Source: Muntiacus reevesi
Taxonomy: Eukaryota > Chordata > Mammalia > Artiodactyla > Cervidae
Length of the DNA stretch: 64,000 bases
NCBI RefSeq assembly: GCF_963930625.1
Contig: NC_089264.1
Span: 4,464,001-4,528,000, forward strand
Reading direction: 5' to 3'
Notes under the pieces: generated by a model
The model's input: the letters and a program-made list of their open reading frames with translations, nothing else
Databases searched by the model: none
Told to the model about the DNA's origin: nothing
Position numbers and translations under genes: made by a program
Shown: positions 46,197-58,846 of the stretch, piece by piece
Layout: each line of letters starts with the position of its first letter
How positions within the stretch are numbered: the first letter of the stretch is position 1

Positions 46197-48000
46197 ATAT
46201 CTATTGTTTATTGAATGTTTACTATGTGCTAAAGAACCTGTGTTGAATGATACAGAAATGTACATAAGTAATCTTATCCCTCCATCAACCTTGAGAAGTG
46301 TTTTATTTTTTTTAATTTATTTTAATTGGAGGCTAATTACTTTAAAATATTGTAGTGGTTTTGCCATACATTGACATGAATCAGCCATGGATATACATGT
46401 GTTCCCCAACCTGAACCCCCCTCCCACCTCCCTTCCTATCCCATCCCTCTGGGTCATCCCAGTGCACCAGCCCTGAGCATCCTGTCTCATGCATCGAACC
46501 TGGACTGGCGATTTGTTTCATATATGATAATATACATGTTTCAATGCCATTCTCCCAAGTCATCCTACCCTCGCATTCTCCCACAGAGTCCAAAAGACTG
46601 TTCTAAACATCTGTGTCTCTTTTGCTGCCTCACATACAGGGTTATCCTCACCATCTTTCTAAATTCCATGTTTATGTGTTAGTATGCTGTATTGGTGTTT
46701 TTCTTTCTGGCTTACTTCATTCTGTATAATAGGCTCCAGTTTCATCTACCTCATTAGAACTGATTCAAATGTATTCTTTTTAATGGCTGAGTAATATTCC
46801 ATTGTGTATATGTACCACAGCTTTCTTATCCATTCGTCGACATCTAGGTTGCTTCCATGTCCTGGCTATTATAAACAGTGCTGTGATGAACATTGGCGTA
46901 CACGTGTCTCTTTCAGTTCTGGTTTCCTCGGTGTGTATGCCCAGGAGTGGGATTGCTGGGTCATATGGCAGTTCTATTTCCAGTTTTTTAAGGAATCTCC
47001 ACACTGTTCTCCCTAGTGGCTGTACTAGTTTGCATTCAGTGTAAGAGGGTTCCCTTTTCTCCACACCCTCTCCAGCATTTATTGCTTGTAGACTTTTGGA
47101 TAGCAGCCATTCTGACTGGCGTGAAATGGTACCTCATTGTGGTTTTGATTTGCATTTCTCTGATAATGAGTGATGTTGGGCATTTTTCACGTGTTTGTTA
47201 GCCATCTGTATGTTTTCTTTGGAGAAATGTCTGTTTAGTTTTTTGGCCCATTTTTGATTGGGTCATTTATTTTTCTGGAATTGAGCTGCAGGAGTTGCTT
47301 GTATATTTTTGAGAGTAATTCTTTGTCAGTTGCTTCATTTGCTATTATTTTCTCCCATTCTGAAGGCTGTCTTTTCACCTTGCTTATAGTTTCCTTTGTT
47401 GTGCAGAAGCTTTTAATTTTAATTAGGTCCCATTTGTTTATTTTTGCTTTTATTTCCAATATTCTGGGAGGTGGGTCATAGAGGATCCTGCTGTGATTTA
47501 TGTCAAAGAGTGTTTTGCCTATGTTTCCCTCTAGGAGTTTTATAGTTTCCGGTCTTATGTTTAGATCTTTAATCCATTTTGAGTTTATTTTTGTGTACGG
47601 TGTTAGAAAGTGTTCTAGTTTCGTTATTTTACAAGTGGCTGACCAGCTTTCCCAGCACCACTTGTTAAAGAGATTGTCTTTTCTCCATTGTATATTCTTG
47701 TCTCCTTTGTCGAAGATAAGGTGTCCATAGGTGTGTGGATTTATCTCTGGGCTTTCTATTTTATTCCACAGATCTATATTTCTGTCTTTGGGCCAGTACC
47801 ATACTGTCTTGATGACTGTGGCTTTGTAGTAGAGCCTGAAGTCAGGCAGGTTGATTCCTCCAGTTCCATTCTTCTTTCTCAAGATTGCTTTGGCTATTCA
47901 AGGTTTGAAGTAAGTTTTATTCCCATTTTACAGATGAAAAAATTGTAATCAGCTTTGGTACTTAAAACCTTATTGCAGTTAGGACCACTAATATTAAATG
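46197..48000 (-). repeat. MIR SINE, split by an L1
   Basis: Antisense MIR pieces at 46197-46307 ('gaatgtttactatgtgctaa') and about 47907-48000 ('ttcccattttacagatgaaa') are collinear across the L1 insertion. Confidence 0.65.
46308..47906 (-). mobile_element. L1-BT-type element, 5'-truncated (1.6 kb)
   Basis: It carries the 3'UTR (46308-46640) and the C-terminal part of ORF2. Minus frames at 47235-47882 ('GTGGINLPDFRLYYKATVIK') and 46780-47064 ('LPYDPAIPLLGIHTEE', 'FIIARTWKQP') are only modestly broken. The segment with the Cys-rich motif is disrupted. GTTTTATT at 46300-46307 and 47914-47921 is the likely core of the TSD in the MIR target. Confidence 0.9.
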
Positions 48001-48235
48001 ATTCCATATCTCAGATTTAAAGCATTTTACATTACTTTCACTTAAGGAATTGTTACAATATCTCTTGCTAGAGAGATGGAGATGTATTCTTTAATTTTCT
48101 TCCATTTCCACTTGGGATTTCTATAACTCCAGAGTAAAGATATTGAAGACTAAGATACACCTGAAATTTTTTGTTCTTTACTTTGGAGGTGACATAACTG
48201 ACAAAATGTAAAAACCCACAAGGAGAAAATAATGT

Positions 48236-48425
48236 ATGGAGTAATTATTATGTATCAGGCATCACGCTAACTATTTTATGTGCATGAATTAAAATATCAA
48301 ATGCCCAGTGAGGCACAGAATTTTTAAGTGATTTAGCTAAGAACCCATATCAAATAAGAGGCAAGGCTAAAATTTCAATTCATGTTGGTCTAGCTCTAAA
48401 ATCCATTCACTTTACCACAAACTGC
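48236..48425 (-). repeat. MIR SINE
   Basis: Antisense order: 'taattattatgtatcaggca', 'cagtgaggcacagaattttt', 'aatccattcactttaccaca' (tRNA-like end). Confidence 0.65.
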
Positions 48426-48429
48426 TTAA

Positions 48430-49055
48430 ATAACCTACACATTGGGATATTGATTGCTATCATGAGAAGAGAGTACAAAATTGGGAGGAAATCTATAATG
48501 GATCTGCTCTTATCCTACCTTTCTAGATTTTGTTTATGTTCCCTTATATGTACCCTATGTTTTAGATAAATGCCTTATATTTTCCTACCTGTTAAGGTTT
48601 TACTCACCATCATTCCACTTGCTTTAATTCTGTTTACTATTGAGATACCAGTTCAAATATTAACTCCTACGTGTAGTCCTTCCATGATCTCTTTCAGAGT
48701 TTCTCTCCCTCTTTAGTCTATAACTCTCTTACAGAAAATATCCCTAAGTGACTTGTGCTGAGATTATATGTCTCTCTCTATATATACAAATATATATACA
48801 CACACACATATTTTATCTCTATTCTAGTCTGTAATGTTCTGTAGAGGCAAAGAATGTCTTCTTGAACTTTGCTTATTGTCAACAGTACCTTTTCTTTAAA
48901 TGGTACTCAATTTGTGGACTTCATTATTTTGAAAAAACTTGGAAACTTGTAAGTTGTGATTAAATGCAATCATGCTTTAATGGACAATTTTTCTTATGAT
49001 GTTTATAACCACAGGGTCAGCCCTTTCATCCTTTTCAGGTAAAAAGATTATACTA
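48430..49055. other. Intergenic sequence with short (TA)n/(CA)n
   Basis: No gene seen. Simple repeats lie at 48770-48812. Confidence 0.5.
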
Positions 49056-49211
49056 ATGACTCTCAAATTTTAACGTGCATAGGAATATGCAATGGACCTT
49101 GTTCAAATGAAGAATCTGATTCTGTAGGACTTGAGATTCTTTATTTCTAACAAGATCCCAAATGATGGCAATGCTGCTGACTCATAAACCACCTTTTTGA
49201 GTAATGAGAGA
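49056..49211 (-). repeat. MER5A-like hAT MITE
   Basis: 'ctctcaaattttaacgtgca' at one end, 'tttatttctaacaagatccc' in the centre and 'aatgatggcaatgctgctga' near the other end follow the antisense order of MER5A, a non-autonomous Charlie-family element. Confidence 0.65.
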
Positions 49212-49458
49212 TTTTTAACCCTAATGAAACACAATAAATCATTGTCAACAATTAAGGACGTTTCATTTACTTGAATAGGTAATATCCTACTTTGCAGACA
49301 GGCTAGGCAAATTCCTTCTTGTTCCCAAGGTAACACGTTCTCCAAACCTATACCTAGACAAGGAAAAAGAACAGGTTATCTTTAATTCATTGAACAGATA
49401 TTGAACAACTACCTGGAGGACTTTAAAAAGGAAAAAAAAATAAAAACTTTCTCCACTG

Positions 49459-50925
49459 AGTTCAGTTCAGTTCAGTTGCTCAGTCGTGTCCGACTCTTTG
49501 TGACCCCATGAATCGCAGCACGCCAGGCCTCCCTGTCCATCTCCAACTCCCGGAGTTTACTCAAATTCATATCCATGGAGTCGGTGATTCCATCCAGCCA
49601 TCTTATCCTCTGTCGTCCCCTTCTCCTCCTGCCCCCAGTCCCTCCAAGCATCAGGTTTTTTTTTTCCAATGAGTCAACTCTTCGCATGAGGTGGCCAAAA
49701 TATTGGAGTTTCAGCTTCAGCATCAGTCCTTCCAATGAAAACCCAGGACTAATCTCCTTTAGTTTAGACTGGTTGGATCTCCTTGCAGTCCAAGGGACTC
49801 TCAAGAGTCTTCTCCAACACCACAGCTCAAAAGCATCAATTCTTTGGTGCTCAGCTTTCCTTATAGTCCAACTCTCACATCCATACATGACCACTGGAAA
49901 AACCATTGCTTTTGACTACACCGACCTTTGTTGGCAAAGTAATGTCTCTGTTTTTTTAATATGCTATCTAGGTTGGTCATGGCTTTTCTTCCAAGGAGCA
50001 AGCGTCTTTTAATTTCACGGCTGCAGTCACCATCTGCAGTGATCTTGGAGCCAAAAAAAATAAAGTCTGTAACTCTTTCCATTGTTTCCCCATATATTTG
50101 ACATGGAGTGATGGGACTGGATACCATGATCTTAGTTTTCTGAATGCTGATCTTTAAGCCAAATTTTTCATTCTCCTCTTTCACTTTCAAGAGGCCCTTC
50201 AGATTTTCTTCACTTTCTGCCAGAAGGGTGGTGTCATCTGAGGTTATTGATATTTCTCCTGGCCATCTTGATTCCAGTTTGGGCTTCATCCAGCCCGGCA
50301 TTTCTCATGATGTATTCTGCATATAAGTTAAATAAGCAGGGTGACAGTATACAGCGTTGATGTATTCCTTTCTGATTTGGAACCAGTCTGTTGTTCCATG
50401 TCCAGTTCTAATTGTTGCTTCTTGACCTGCATACAGATTTCTACAGAGGCAGGTAAAGTGATCTGGTATTTTCATCTCTTTAAGTATTTTCCATAGTTTG
50501 TTGTGATCCACACAGTCAAGGTGTTGGCATAGTTAATAAAGCAGAAGTAGATGTTTTTCTGGAACTGTCTTGCCTTTTTGATGATCCAACAGATGTTGGC
50601 AATTTAATCTCTGTTTCCTCTGCCTTTTGAAATCCAGCTTGAACATTTCAAAGTTTAATGTCCACGTACTGTTGAAGCCTGGCTTGGAGAATTCTGAGTG
50701 TTACTTTGTGTGAGATGACTGCAATTGTGTGGTAGATTGAACATTCTTTGGCATTGTCTTTCTTTGGGATTTGAAATAGCTCAACTGGAATTCTATCACC
50801 TTCAGTAGCTTTGTTCATTGTGATGCTTCCTAAGGCCCCCTTGACTTCACATTCCAGGATGTCTGACTCTAGGTGAATGATAACACCATTGTGGTTATCT
50901 GGCTCATGAAGATATTTTTTATACT
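49459..50925 (-). mobile_element. BovB LINE, 5'-truncated
   Basis: The 3' tail ('gttcagttcagttcagttgc') is at the left; the copy runs back to the linker before the RT ('cattgtggttatctggctca'). Minus frames at 49472-49906 (C-terminal region, 'MVFPVVMYGCESW') and 49861-50301 are interrupted. The RYADD region near 50235 is deleted ('SITSDDTTLLAESEE'). It stands head to head with the next BovB. Confidence 0.93.
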
Positions 50926-50930
50926 ATCAC

Positions 50931-51558
50931 AATAAACTGAAAAATTTTGAAAGAGATGGGAATACCAGACCACCTGACTTGCCTCTTGAGAAACATATAT
51001 ATGCAGGTCAGGAAGCAACAGTTAGAACTGGACACGGAACAACAGACTGGTTCCAAATAGGAAAAGGAGTACATTAAGGCTGTATATTGTCACCCTGCTT
51101 ATTTAACTTATATGCAGAGCTCATCATGAGAAACGCTGGGCTGGAAGAAGCACAAGCTAAAATCAAGATTGCCAGGAGAGATATCAATAACCTCAGATAT
51201 GCAGATGACACCACCCTTATGGCAGAAAGTGAAGAGGAACTAAAAAGCCTCTTGATTAAAGTGAAAGAGGAGTGTGGAAAAGTTGGCTTAAAGCTCAACA
51301 TTCAGAAAACTAAGATCACAGCACCTGGTCCCATCACTTCATGGGAAATAGATGAGGAAACAGTGGAAACAGTGTCAGACTTTATTTTTTTGGGCTCCAA
51401 AATCACTGCAGATGGCGATTGAAGCTATGAAATTAAAAGACACTTACTCCTTGGAAGGAAAGTTATGACCAACCTAGATAGCATATTAAAAAGCAGAGAC
51501 ATTACTTTTCCAACAAAGGTCCATCTTCAAGGCTATGGTTTTTCCAGTGGTCATGTAT
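50931..51558 (+). mobile_element. BovB LINE internal fragment
   Basis: It covers the RT mid-region to just before the C-terminal region. The frame at 51087-51422 carries 'SPCLFNLYAELIMRNAGLE' and an intact catalytic 'NNLRYADDTTLMAESEEE'. Both ends of the element are missing: it stops at 'gtggtcatgtatg' without the 3' tail. Confidence 0.9.
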
Positions 51559-52519
51559 GTATATTTGCATATTTGTATGTATATTTGTATGGAAACACAA
51601 AAGACCCTGAATAGCCAAAGCAATCTTGAGAAAGATGAATGGCGCTGAAGAAAATCAACCTTCCTGACTTCAGGCTATACTACAAAGCTACAGTCATCAG
51701 GACAGTATGGTACTGGCACAGAAACAGAAACAGACCAATAGAACACGATAGAAAGCCCATAGATAAGCCCACGCACCTACAGGCACCTTATCATTGATGA
51801 AGGTGAAAGGCAAAACTAGTGAAGAAAAAACAGCCTCTTAAACAAGTAGTCTTAAGAAAACTGAACAGCTATAGGTAAAATAAAGAAATTAGAAAACTTT
51901 TTAACACCATACACAAAAGTAAACTCAAAATGGATTAAATATCTAAATATAAGGCCAGAAACTATAAAACTCTTAGAGGAAAACATAGGCACTACACACT
52001 TTGACATAAGTCACAGCAAGAGCTTATTTGACTCACCTCCTAGAGTAATGGAAATAAAAACAAAAATAAGCAAAGGGGACCTAATCAAACTTAAAAGTTG
52101 TTCCATAGTAAAGGAAACTATAAACAAGTTGAAAAGACAACCCTAATAACGGGAGAAAATAATTGCAAATGAAGCAACCAGTAAAAGGATTAATCTCCAA
52201 AGTATACAAGCACCTCAAATGTAGCTCAATATCATAAAAACATAAAACCCAGTTAAAATGGACACAAGACCTAAACACATATGCTTTCATTGCCAAAAAA
52301 GACATACAGATGAGCAATAAACACATGAAAAGTTGTTTAGCATCACTCACTATTAGAGAAATGCAAATTAAACTGTAATGAGGTATCACCTCACACTGGT
52401 AAGAATGGTCATCATCAAAAAAAATCTACAAAACAATGCTGAGGATATGGAGAAAAGAGAACTCTCCTGTACTGTTGGTGAGAATGTAAATTGATAGAGA
52501 CATGATGGAGAACAGTATG

Positions 52520-52879
52520 TTGTTTTGTGTCTGACACTTTGCAATGCCATGGACTGTAGTACACCAGACTTCCCTGTCCTTCACTATCCCCCAGAGTCTG
52601 CACAAACTCATGTCTATTGAGCTGATGATGCCATCTAACCATCTTATCCTCTGTTGCACATTTCTCTTCCTGCCCTCAATCTTTCCCAGCATCAGGGTCT
52701 TTTCCAATGAGTTGGTTCTTCACATTAACTGGCCAAAGTATTGCAACTTCAGCTTTAGCATCATTCCTTCCCAATGAAGAATTAGGGTTGACTTCCTTTA
52801 GCATTGGCTGGTTTAATCTCCTTGCTGTCCAAGGGACTCTCAAGAGTCCTCTCCAACACCACAGTTCTCCACCACATAC
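52520..52879 (-). mobile_element. BovB 3' end with 14-bp TSD
   Basis: 360 bp of antisense BovB tail ('gtctgacactttgcaatgcc' to 'tctccaacaccacagttct'). TGGAGAACAGTATG at 52506-52519 and 52880-52893 flanks it exactly within L1 ORF2 sequence. Confidence 0.95.
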
Positions 52880-53492
52880 TGGAGAACAGTATGGAGATTC
52901 CTTAAAAGCTATGAATAAAATTACCATATGATCCAGCAAACTGGATATATCCTGAAGTATAGGTATATTCCCTGAGGAAACAATAATTCAAAAAGACACA
53001 GGTACCCCTTTGTTCATTGCAGCACTATTTACAATAGTGGCAACAACCTATATGTCCATCAACAGATGAAATGATAAAGACATTGTGGTATATATATACA
53101 ATGGAATATTACTCAGCATGAAAAAGAATGGATTTGAACCAGTTCTAGTGAGGTGGATGAAATTAGGGCCTGTTATAGAGTGAAGTAAGTCAGAAAGAAA
53201 TATTTTCTATTAAGACATATATATGGTATCTAGAAAAATGGTACCCATGCATCTATGTGCAGGACAAGAATAGAGATGCAGACAAAGAGAATAGACTTGT
53301 GGACACATTGGGGTAATTAAAAGATAGGATGAATTGAGAAAGTAGCATTGACATATATGCACTACCATGTGTAAAACAGCTAGTAGGAAATTGCTATATA
53401 ACACAGGGGGCCCAGCCTGGCACTCTGTGACAACCTAGAGGGTTGAGATGGGGTGGAGGGGGGATGTAGGCTCAAGAGGGAGAAGATATTTA

Positions 53493-53549
53493 CATATATA
53501 TATATGTATATATATATATATATGTATATATATACACACACACACACAT
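53493..53549. repeat. (TA)n-(CA)n microsatellite
   Basis: Alternating TATATG and TATA, then ACAC runs, in the 3'UTR of the surrounding L1. Confidence 0.9.
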
Positions 53550-53647
53550 AGTTCTGGCTGATTCATGTTGTATGGCAGAAACCAGCACAATATTATATAG
53601 CAATTATCTTCCAATTAAAAATTAAAAACTAATAATTAGTGATTAAT

Positions 53648-54292
53648 AATCACTTCATGGCAAATAGACAGGGAAACAGTGGAAACAGTGACAGACTTTA
53701 TTTTGGGGGCTCCAAAATCACTGCAGATGGTGATTGAAGCCATGAAATTAAAAGATGCTTGCTCCTTGGAAGGAAAGTTATAACCAACCTAGACAGCATA
53801 TTAAAAAGCAGAGACATTACTTTGCCAATAAAGGTCCATCTAGTCAAGGCTATGGTTTTTCCAGTAGTCATGTATGGATGTGAGAGTTAGACTATAAAGA
53901 AAGCTGAGCACAGAAGAATTGATGCTTTTGAACTGTGGTGTTGGAGAAGACTCTTGAGTGTCCCTTGGACTGCAAGGAGATCCAACCAGTCCATCCTAAA
54001 GGAAATCAGTCTGGGTGTTCATTGGAAGGACTGATGCTGAAGCTGAAACTCCAATATTTTGGCTACCTGATGAGAAGAGCTGACTCATTTGAAAAGACCC
54101 TGATGCCAGGAAAGATTGAGGGCAGGAGGAGAAGGGGGTGACAGATGGTTGGATGACATCACCGACTCAATGGACATGAGTTTGGGTAGGCTCCGAGTCT
54201 TGGTGATGGACAGGGAGTCCTGGCGTGCTGTGGTTCATGGGGTCGCAAAGAGTTGGACATGACTGAGTGACTGAACTGAACTGAACTGAATT
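53648..54292 (+). mobile_element. BovB LINE 3' part
   Basis: It starts at 'aatcacttcatggcaaatag' and ends with (actga)n at 54270-54290. The frame at 53935-54141 carries the 'LMLKLKLQYFGYLMRRAD' C-terminal region. The RT is absent. AATTAGT near both ends may be the TSD. Confidence 0.93.
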
Positions 54293-54810
54293 AGTTAAAG
54301 AAAGTTTTCCAGCAGTCAGTTGAAATACACTATGAGCTGATTTCGTTAAGATAAGTCATCTAAACTCTCCCAAAAGCTAAATGATCCATTTACAAGCCTG
54401 AATGCATTTTATGCAAAGGGTACTTATCTTCTGATGTAAAAATCATTTTTAATTTTGTTTTTTAAGTCATGATTGGCATTTAAGCCACAATTGTCATTAT
54501 AGCTGATCTGGAAATTATATTCATGTTAGGCTAACTATATCTATACATCTGTTCCTATTACAAGTAAGTATCTTTGATTTACATCATTTTTAGATTGTGT
54601 CAATGTACATACACACACACCCCCATGGAATCTTTTGCAAAATAGTTCTGATTTTGCTCTTCCACTTATCGTCCAAGCAATAGATTTTTCTTTTACCAAA
54701 ATAATAGCAAATAAAGACACGTAATGTTATTTTATCTCTTTTTAAAAAGAATTTTAATAATAAGCTCAAAATTGGTGCTTCATTCAAAATAAGATGTACC
54801 CATAAAAAAA
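54293..54810. other. AT-rich intergenic sequence, no gene seen
   Basis: A short (CA)n lies at about 54607-54618; nothing else recognised. Confidence 0.5.
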
Positions 54811-54985
54811 AACAAAAAGATATACTATGTTTTTGGATTGGAAGAATCAATATTGTCAAAAGTGGCCATACTACCTAAGAAAAACTATAGATTCAAAGCA
54901 ATCTTTATCAAATTACCAGGGCATTTTTTCACAGAACTAGAGCAAAAAAAAATCTTAAAATTTGTATGTAAAAACAATTATCAAT
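54811..54985 (+). mobile_element. L1 ORF2 fragment, out of order
   Basis: 'gttttggattggaagaatc' and 'ttttcacagaactagagcaa' belong to L1 ORF2 after the RT core, yet they sit just before an L1 block that starts earlier in ORF2. It is a separate insertion or a rearranged piece. Confidence 0.7.
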
Positions 54986-57900
54986 GAAAAAGAAAACATT
55001 ATAGGTGATACTGTAGAAATACAAAGAAGCATAAGAGACTACTGTGAATAATTATATGTGAACACACTGGATAACTTAATAAAAATGAATAAATTCTTAG
55101 GAACATATGGCCTACCAAGATTGAGTCATGAAGAGGTTAAAAAAAAAAAAATTTGAACAGGCTAGTTTCAAGTAAGTATATTTAATCAGGGGACAAAAAT
55201 CTCCCAAGAACCTAAGTCTAGGACCAAACAGCCTCACTGGTGAATTCTATCATATATTAAAGGAACTAATGCCAATTGTTTTAAAACTCTTCCAAAAAAT
55301 AGAAGGGAAGGGAACCCTTTCAAATTCATGTTATGACTTTCTAATTATCCTGATACCAACACCAGAAAAAGAAGCTACAAGAAAAGAAAATTGGGAGATC
55401 AGTCTTCATCCTAAATGTGGATGTGAAAATCCTCAACAAAGTATCAGCAAACTGATTTAGTAGCACATTAAATGGGTCATACACTATGATAAAGTGGACT
55501 TTATTACAAGTATTTAAGTTTAGTTCAATATCTACAAGTCAATATGATAAACTACATTAATAAAATCAAGAATTAAAAGCATAGGTTCATCTCAGTAGAT
55601 ATAGAAATAAGCATCTGACAGAATCCAGCACCCACGTATGGTAAAATGTCACAACAAAGAGAATGCAAAGGGAACCAGCCCTCAGACGACAACGGCCGGA
55701 CATGACGAGCCACAATCATCACGTGCTCCGAGCGCTCAGCTGCCGCAGTGAGCGCAGCTCCTTGGGACCCTGCGGACTGCGGCCGCCAGGCTCCTCTGTC
55801 CACGGGCTGCTCCGCGTAAGAACGCTGGAGTGTGCTGCCACGCCCTTCTCCAGGGGACCTTCCTGACCCAAGGGTCAAGCCTGTGTCTCTTGTGTCTTCT
55901 GCATTGCAGGCAGGTTCTTCACCCACTGAGCCACCTGGGAAGCCCATACTTAAGAGTAAAAAGATGAAAGCTTTTCATTTACAATCAGAAACAAGACAAG
56001 GATGCCCACTCTTAACCACTTTTTAGTCAACATAACATTGGAATTTCTGGCCAGGACAATCAGACAAAAAAGAAAAAGGAAAAACAAGAAAGAAAAGGTA
56101 GCCAAAATTGGAAAGGGAGAAGTAAAATTGTTTCTATTTGTAGATGATATGATTTTATATATAGAAAATGCTAAAGACTCCACCAAAAAAACCTGTTAGA
56201 TCTAATGAACAAATTCAACATAACTCCAATATACAAAATTAACAGCACAAACATCAGTATTGTTTCTATATACAAATGAAAGATTATCTGAAAAAGAAAT
56301 AAATTCTTCCATTTATGATATAATCAATAACAATAAAAATAGTTAGAAATATATTTAATCCAGGATATGAAAGATCTGTCCATTGAAAACCATGGGGAAT
56401 TGATGAAAGAAATTGAAGACTCAAATAAATGGAAAGATATCACATGTTAATGAATCAAAAAAATTAGTTTTCTTGACATTTCCATACTACCTAATGCCAT
56501 CTACAGATTTAATGCAATCCCTATTAAGATTCCAACAACAATTTTTTTTTTACAAAAGTACAGCAAACAATTCTAAAGTTTGTGTGCAAACACAAAATAT
56601 TCTGAATAGCCAAAACATCTGAGAAACAAGAATAAAGCTGGAGATATGAATTCCCTGAATTCAAATTACATAACAAAGCTAATCAAAGCTGTGTTGGCAT
56701 AAGAATGGGCATATAGAACAATAGAACGTAATAAAAACCTGAGAAATAAACCCAAGTAAATACAGTTAACTAATATTTCACAAGGAGGCCAAGGATATTC
56801 AGTGGAGAAAGAAAATCTTTTTAATAAATGGTTCAAGGGAAATGAAATATTCTTGTGTAAAAGAATTAAACTAGACCACTAACAAAAAATTTTCACACCA
56901 CTAACAAAAAACTGCTCATAATAAGTACTTAAATGTTAGATTGTAAATCATAAAACTCCTAGAAGAAAACAGAGAAAAGCCCCTTGACATGAATATTGAT
57001 AAATTTTTTTGATATGATACCTAAAGCATAAGCAACAAAACAAATAGAACCATACTGAACTAATAAAAACCTTCTATACAGCAAAAGAAAAAAATCCAGA
57101 AATTGAAAAGGCAATCTACAAAACTGGAGAAAATACTGGCAAATCATATACATGATAAGGGGTTAATATCCAAAATACATAAAGAACTAATACAATTCAG
57201 TAGCAGAAAAACAAGAAACCCAATTTAAAAATAGGCAAAGGACCTGATTTTTAGATCAACAGTTACATGAAAAAGTGTTCAACATTACTAATTATCAGGG
57301 GAATACAAATTAAAACTACATTAGATATAATCTCATACTTGTTAGAATGGCCATCATTGAAAAGACAAGAGATAACCAATGCAACGAGGATATAGAGAAA
57401 AGGTTAACTCTTGTGCACTGTTAGGGGGAATGTAAACTGATGAAACCACTATGGAAAGCAACATGAAAGTCTCTCAAAATATTAAGAATATAACTATCAT
57501 ATAATGCAGCAATTTCACCTTGGGCTATATAATCTAAAGAAAACAAAATCACTATGTTGAAGAAATATACATACCCCCCATGTTTACTGCAGCATTACAT
57601 ACAATAGCCAAGATATGAAAACAATCTAAATTGTCCATGGACAGGTGAAGGATAAAAATGTGGTTTATGTTTATAAATGCAATTGAATAGCATTCAACTC
57701 TTAAAAAAGGAGGAAATCCTTTGGGACAACATGGTTAGACTGTGAGGGCATTATTCTAAGTTAAATAACTCAACAGACACAAATACTAAACAATTTCATT
57801 TTTATGTGAAATTTAAAAGAAAAACAACAAAACTAATAAAGAAGTACAGATTTGTGCGTACCAGATATGGAGGAAGGGGGTGGTGGAATTTGATTAAGGT

Positions 57901-58205
57901 AATCAAATGTTACAAACTTTCAGTTATAAAACAAGTACTAGAGATGTAATATATCAATAAAACATGGTGGCTATAGTTAATACTGCTGTATGGTATATAT
58001 GAAAATTGCTAAGACAATATCCTAAAAATTTTCATCACCAGGAAAAGTTTTATTTTTTGTATCTATATCAGGTGGTGAATATTAAAGAAATGTATTATGG
58101 CAATCTTTTTGCAACATATATAAGTCAAATAATTATACCATACACTTTAAACTTCTACAGTGCTGTATGTCAATTATATCTCAATAAAACTGGAATTAAA
58201 AATAA
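54986..58205 (+). mobile_element. Old L1 from mid-ORF2 to the 3' end
   Basis: Collinear L1: 'cataagagactactgtgaat', RT blocks at 55230-55560 and 55970-56170 ('RQGCPL'-like, and 'FLFVDDMILYIENAKD', where the FADD box reads FVDD), the C-terminal region at 56800-57700, and a 3'UTR ending 'gtcaattatatctcaataaa' with an A-rich tail. Stops are frequent. A Bov-tA interrupts the RT between the two blocks, and some RT sequence is missing there. Confidence 0.82.
55714..55945 (-). mobile_element. Bov-tA SINE, unusually CpG-rich
   Basis: The antisense head is 'actgagccacctgggaagcc' and the body carries 'ccaggctcctctgtccacgg'. The 3' part (plus-strand left end) is much richer in CG than the other copies here ('ccgagcgctcag', 'gcggactgcggccgcc'). 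It lies in the RT region of the old L1. Confidence 0.85.
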
Positions 58206-58346
58206 ATAAATGTACAGAAATGAGGAACTGTGAAAAAGATAGAAGAAAGTGATAGAAATGAAATATAGGGAAAGAAGATCTATTTTATGTACAATATATA
58301 ATTTAACTCCTTATGGAGGGAAAAATACAGTTTAAAAGACAACTTT

Positions 58347-58846
58347 CAGCTCAGTTCAATTCAGTCACCCAGTCGTGTCTGACTCTTTGCGACCCCATGA
58401 ACTGCAGCACGCCAGGTCTCCCTGTCCATCACCAACTCCCAGAGTTTACTCAAACTCATGTCCATAGAGTCGGTGATGCAATCCAGCCATCTCATCCTCT
58501 GTCGTCCCCTTCTCCTCCTGCCTTCAATCTTTCCCAGCAACAAGGTTTTTCAAATGAGTCAGTTCTTCGCATCAGGTGACCAAAGTACTGGAGTTTCAGC
58601 TCCAGCATCAGTCCTTCCAATGAATATTCAGGACTGATTTCCTTTAGGATGAACTGGTTGGATCCCCTTGCAGTCCAAGGGACTCTCAAGAGTATTCTAC
58701 AATACCACAGTTCAAAAGCATCAATTCTTCAGCACTCAGCTTTCTTTATAGGCCAACTCTCACATCCATACATGACTACAGGAAAAACCACAGCTTTGAC
58801 CAGACAGATGTTTGTCAGCAAAGCAATGTCTCTGCTTTTTAAATAG
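58347..58846 (-). mobile_element. BovB 3' end
   Basis: Antisense tail 'cagttcaattcagtcaccca' up to the 'aatgtctctgctttttaa' block. Frames at 58361-58543 and 58492-58689 are shadows of the C-terminal region. The RT is absent. Confidence 0.93.

Larger units (their letters stand above)
51575..53630 (+). mobile_element. L1 ORF2 C-terminal part and 3'UTR
   Basis: Collinear L1: 'ttcctgacttcaggctatac', 'cataagtcacagcaagagct', 'aatattactcagcatgaaaa', then a 3'UTR with 'ggctgattcatgttgtatgg' and an A-rich end. More diverged than the full-length L1 but of related type. A BovB fragment and a (TA)n(CA)n microsatellite lie inside it. No long frame survives. Confidence 0.85.

Noticed and set aside
49459..51558. 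Twin-primed single BovB insertion
   Set aside because: The two oppositely oriented parts cover the same BovB segment. Twin priming gives adjoining, not duplicated, segments.
55573..55947. A 124-codon minus-strand frame starting MGFPGGSVG
   Set aside because: It is the usual open reading through a Bov-tA SINE, which encodes no protein.
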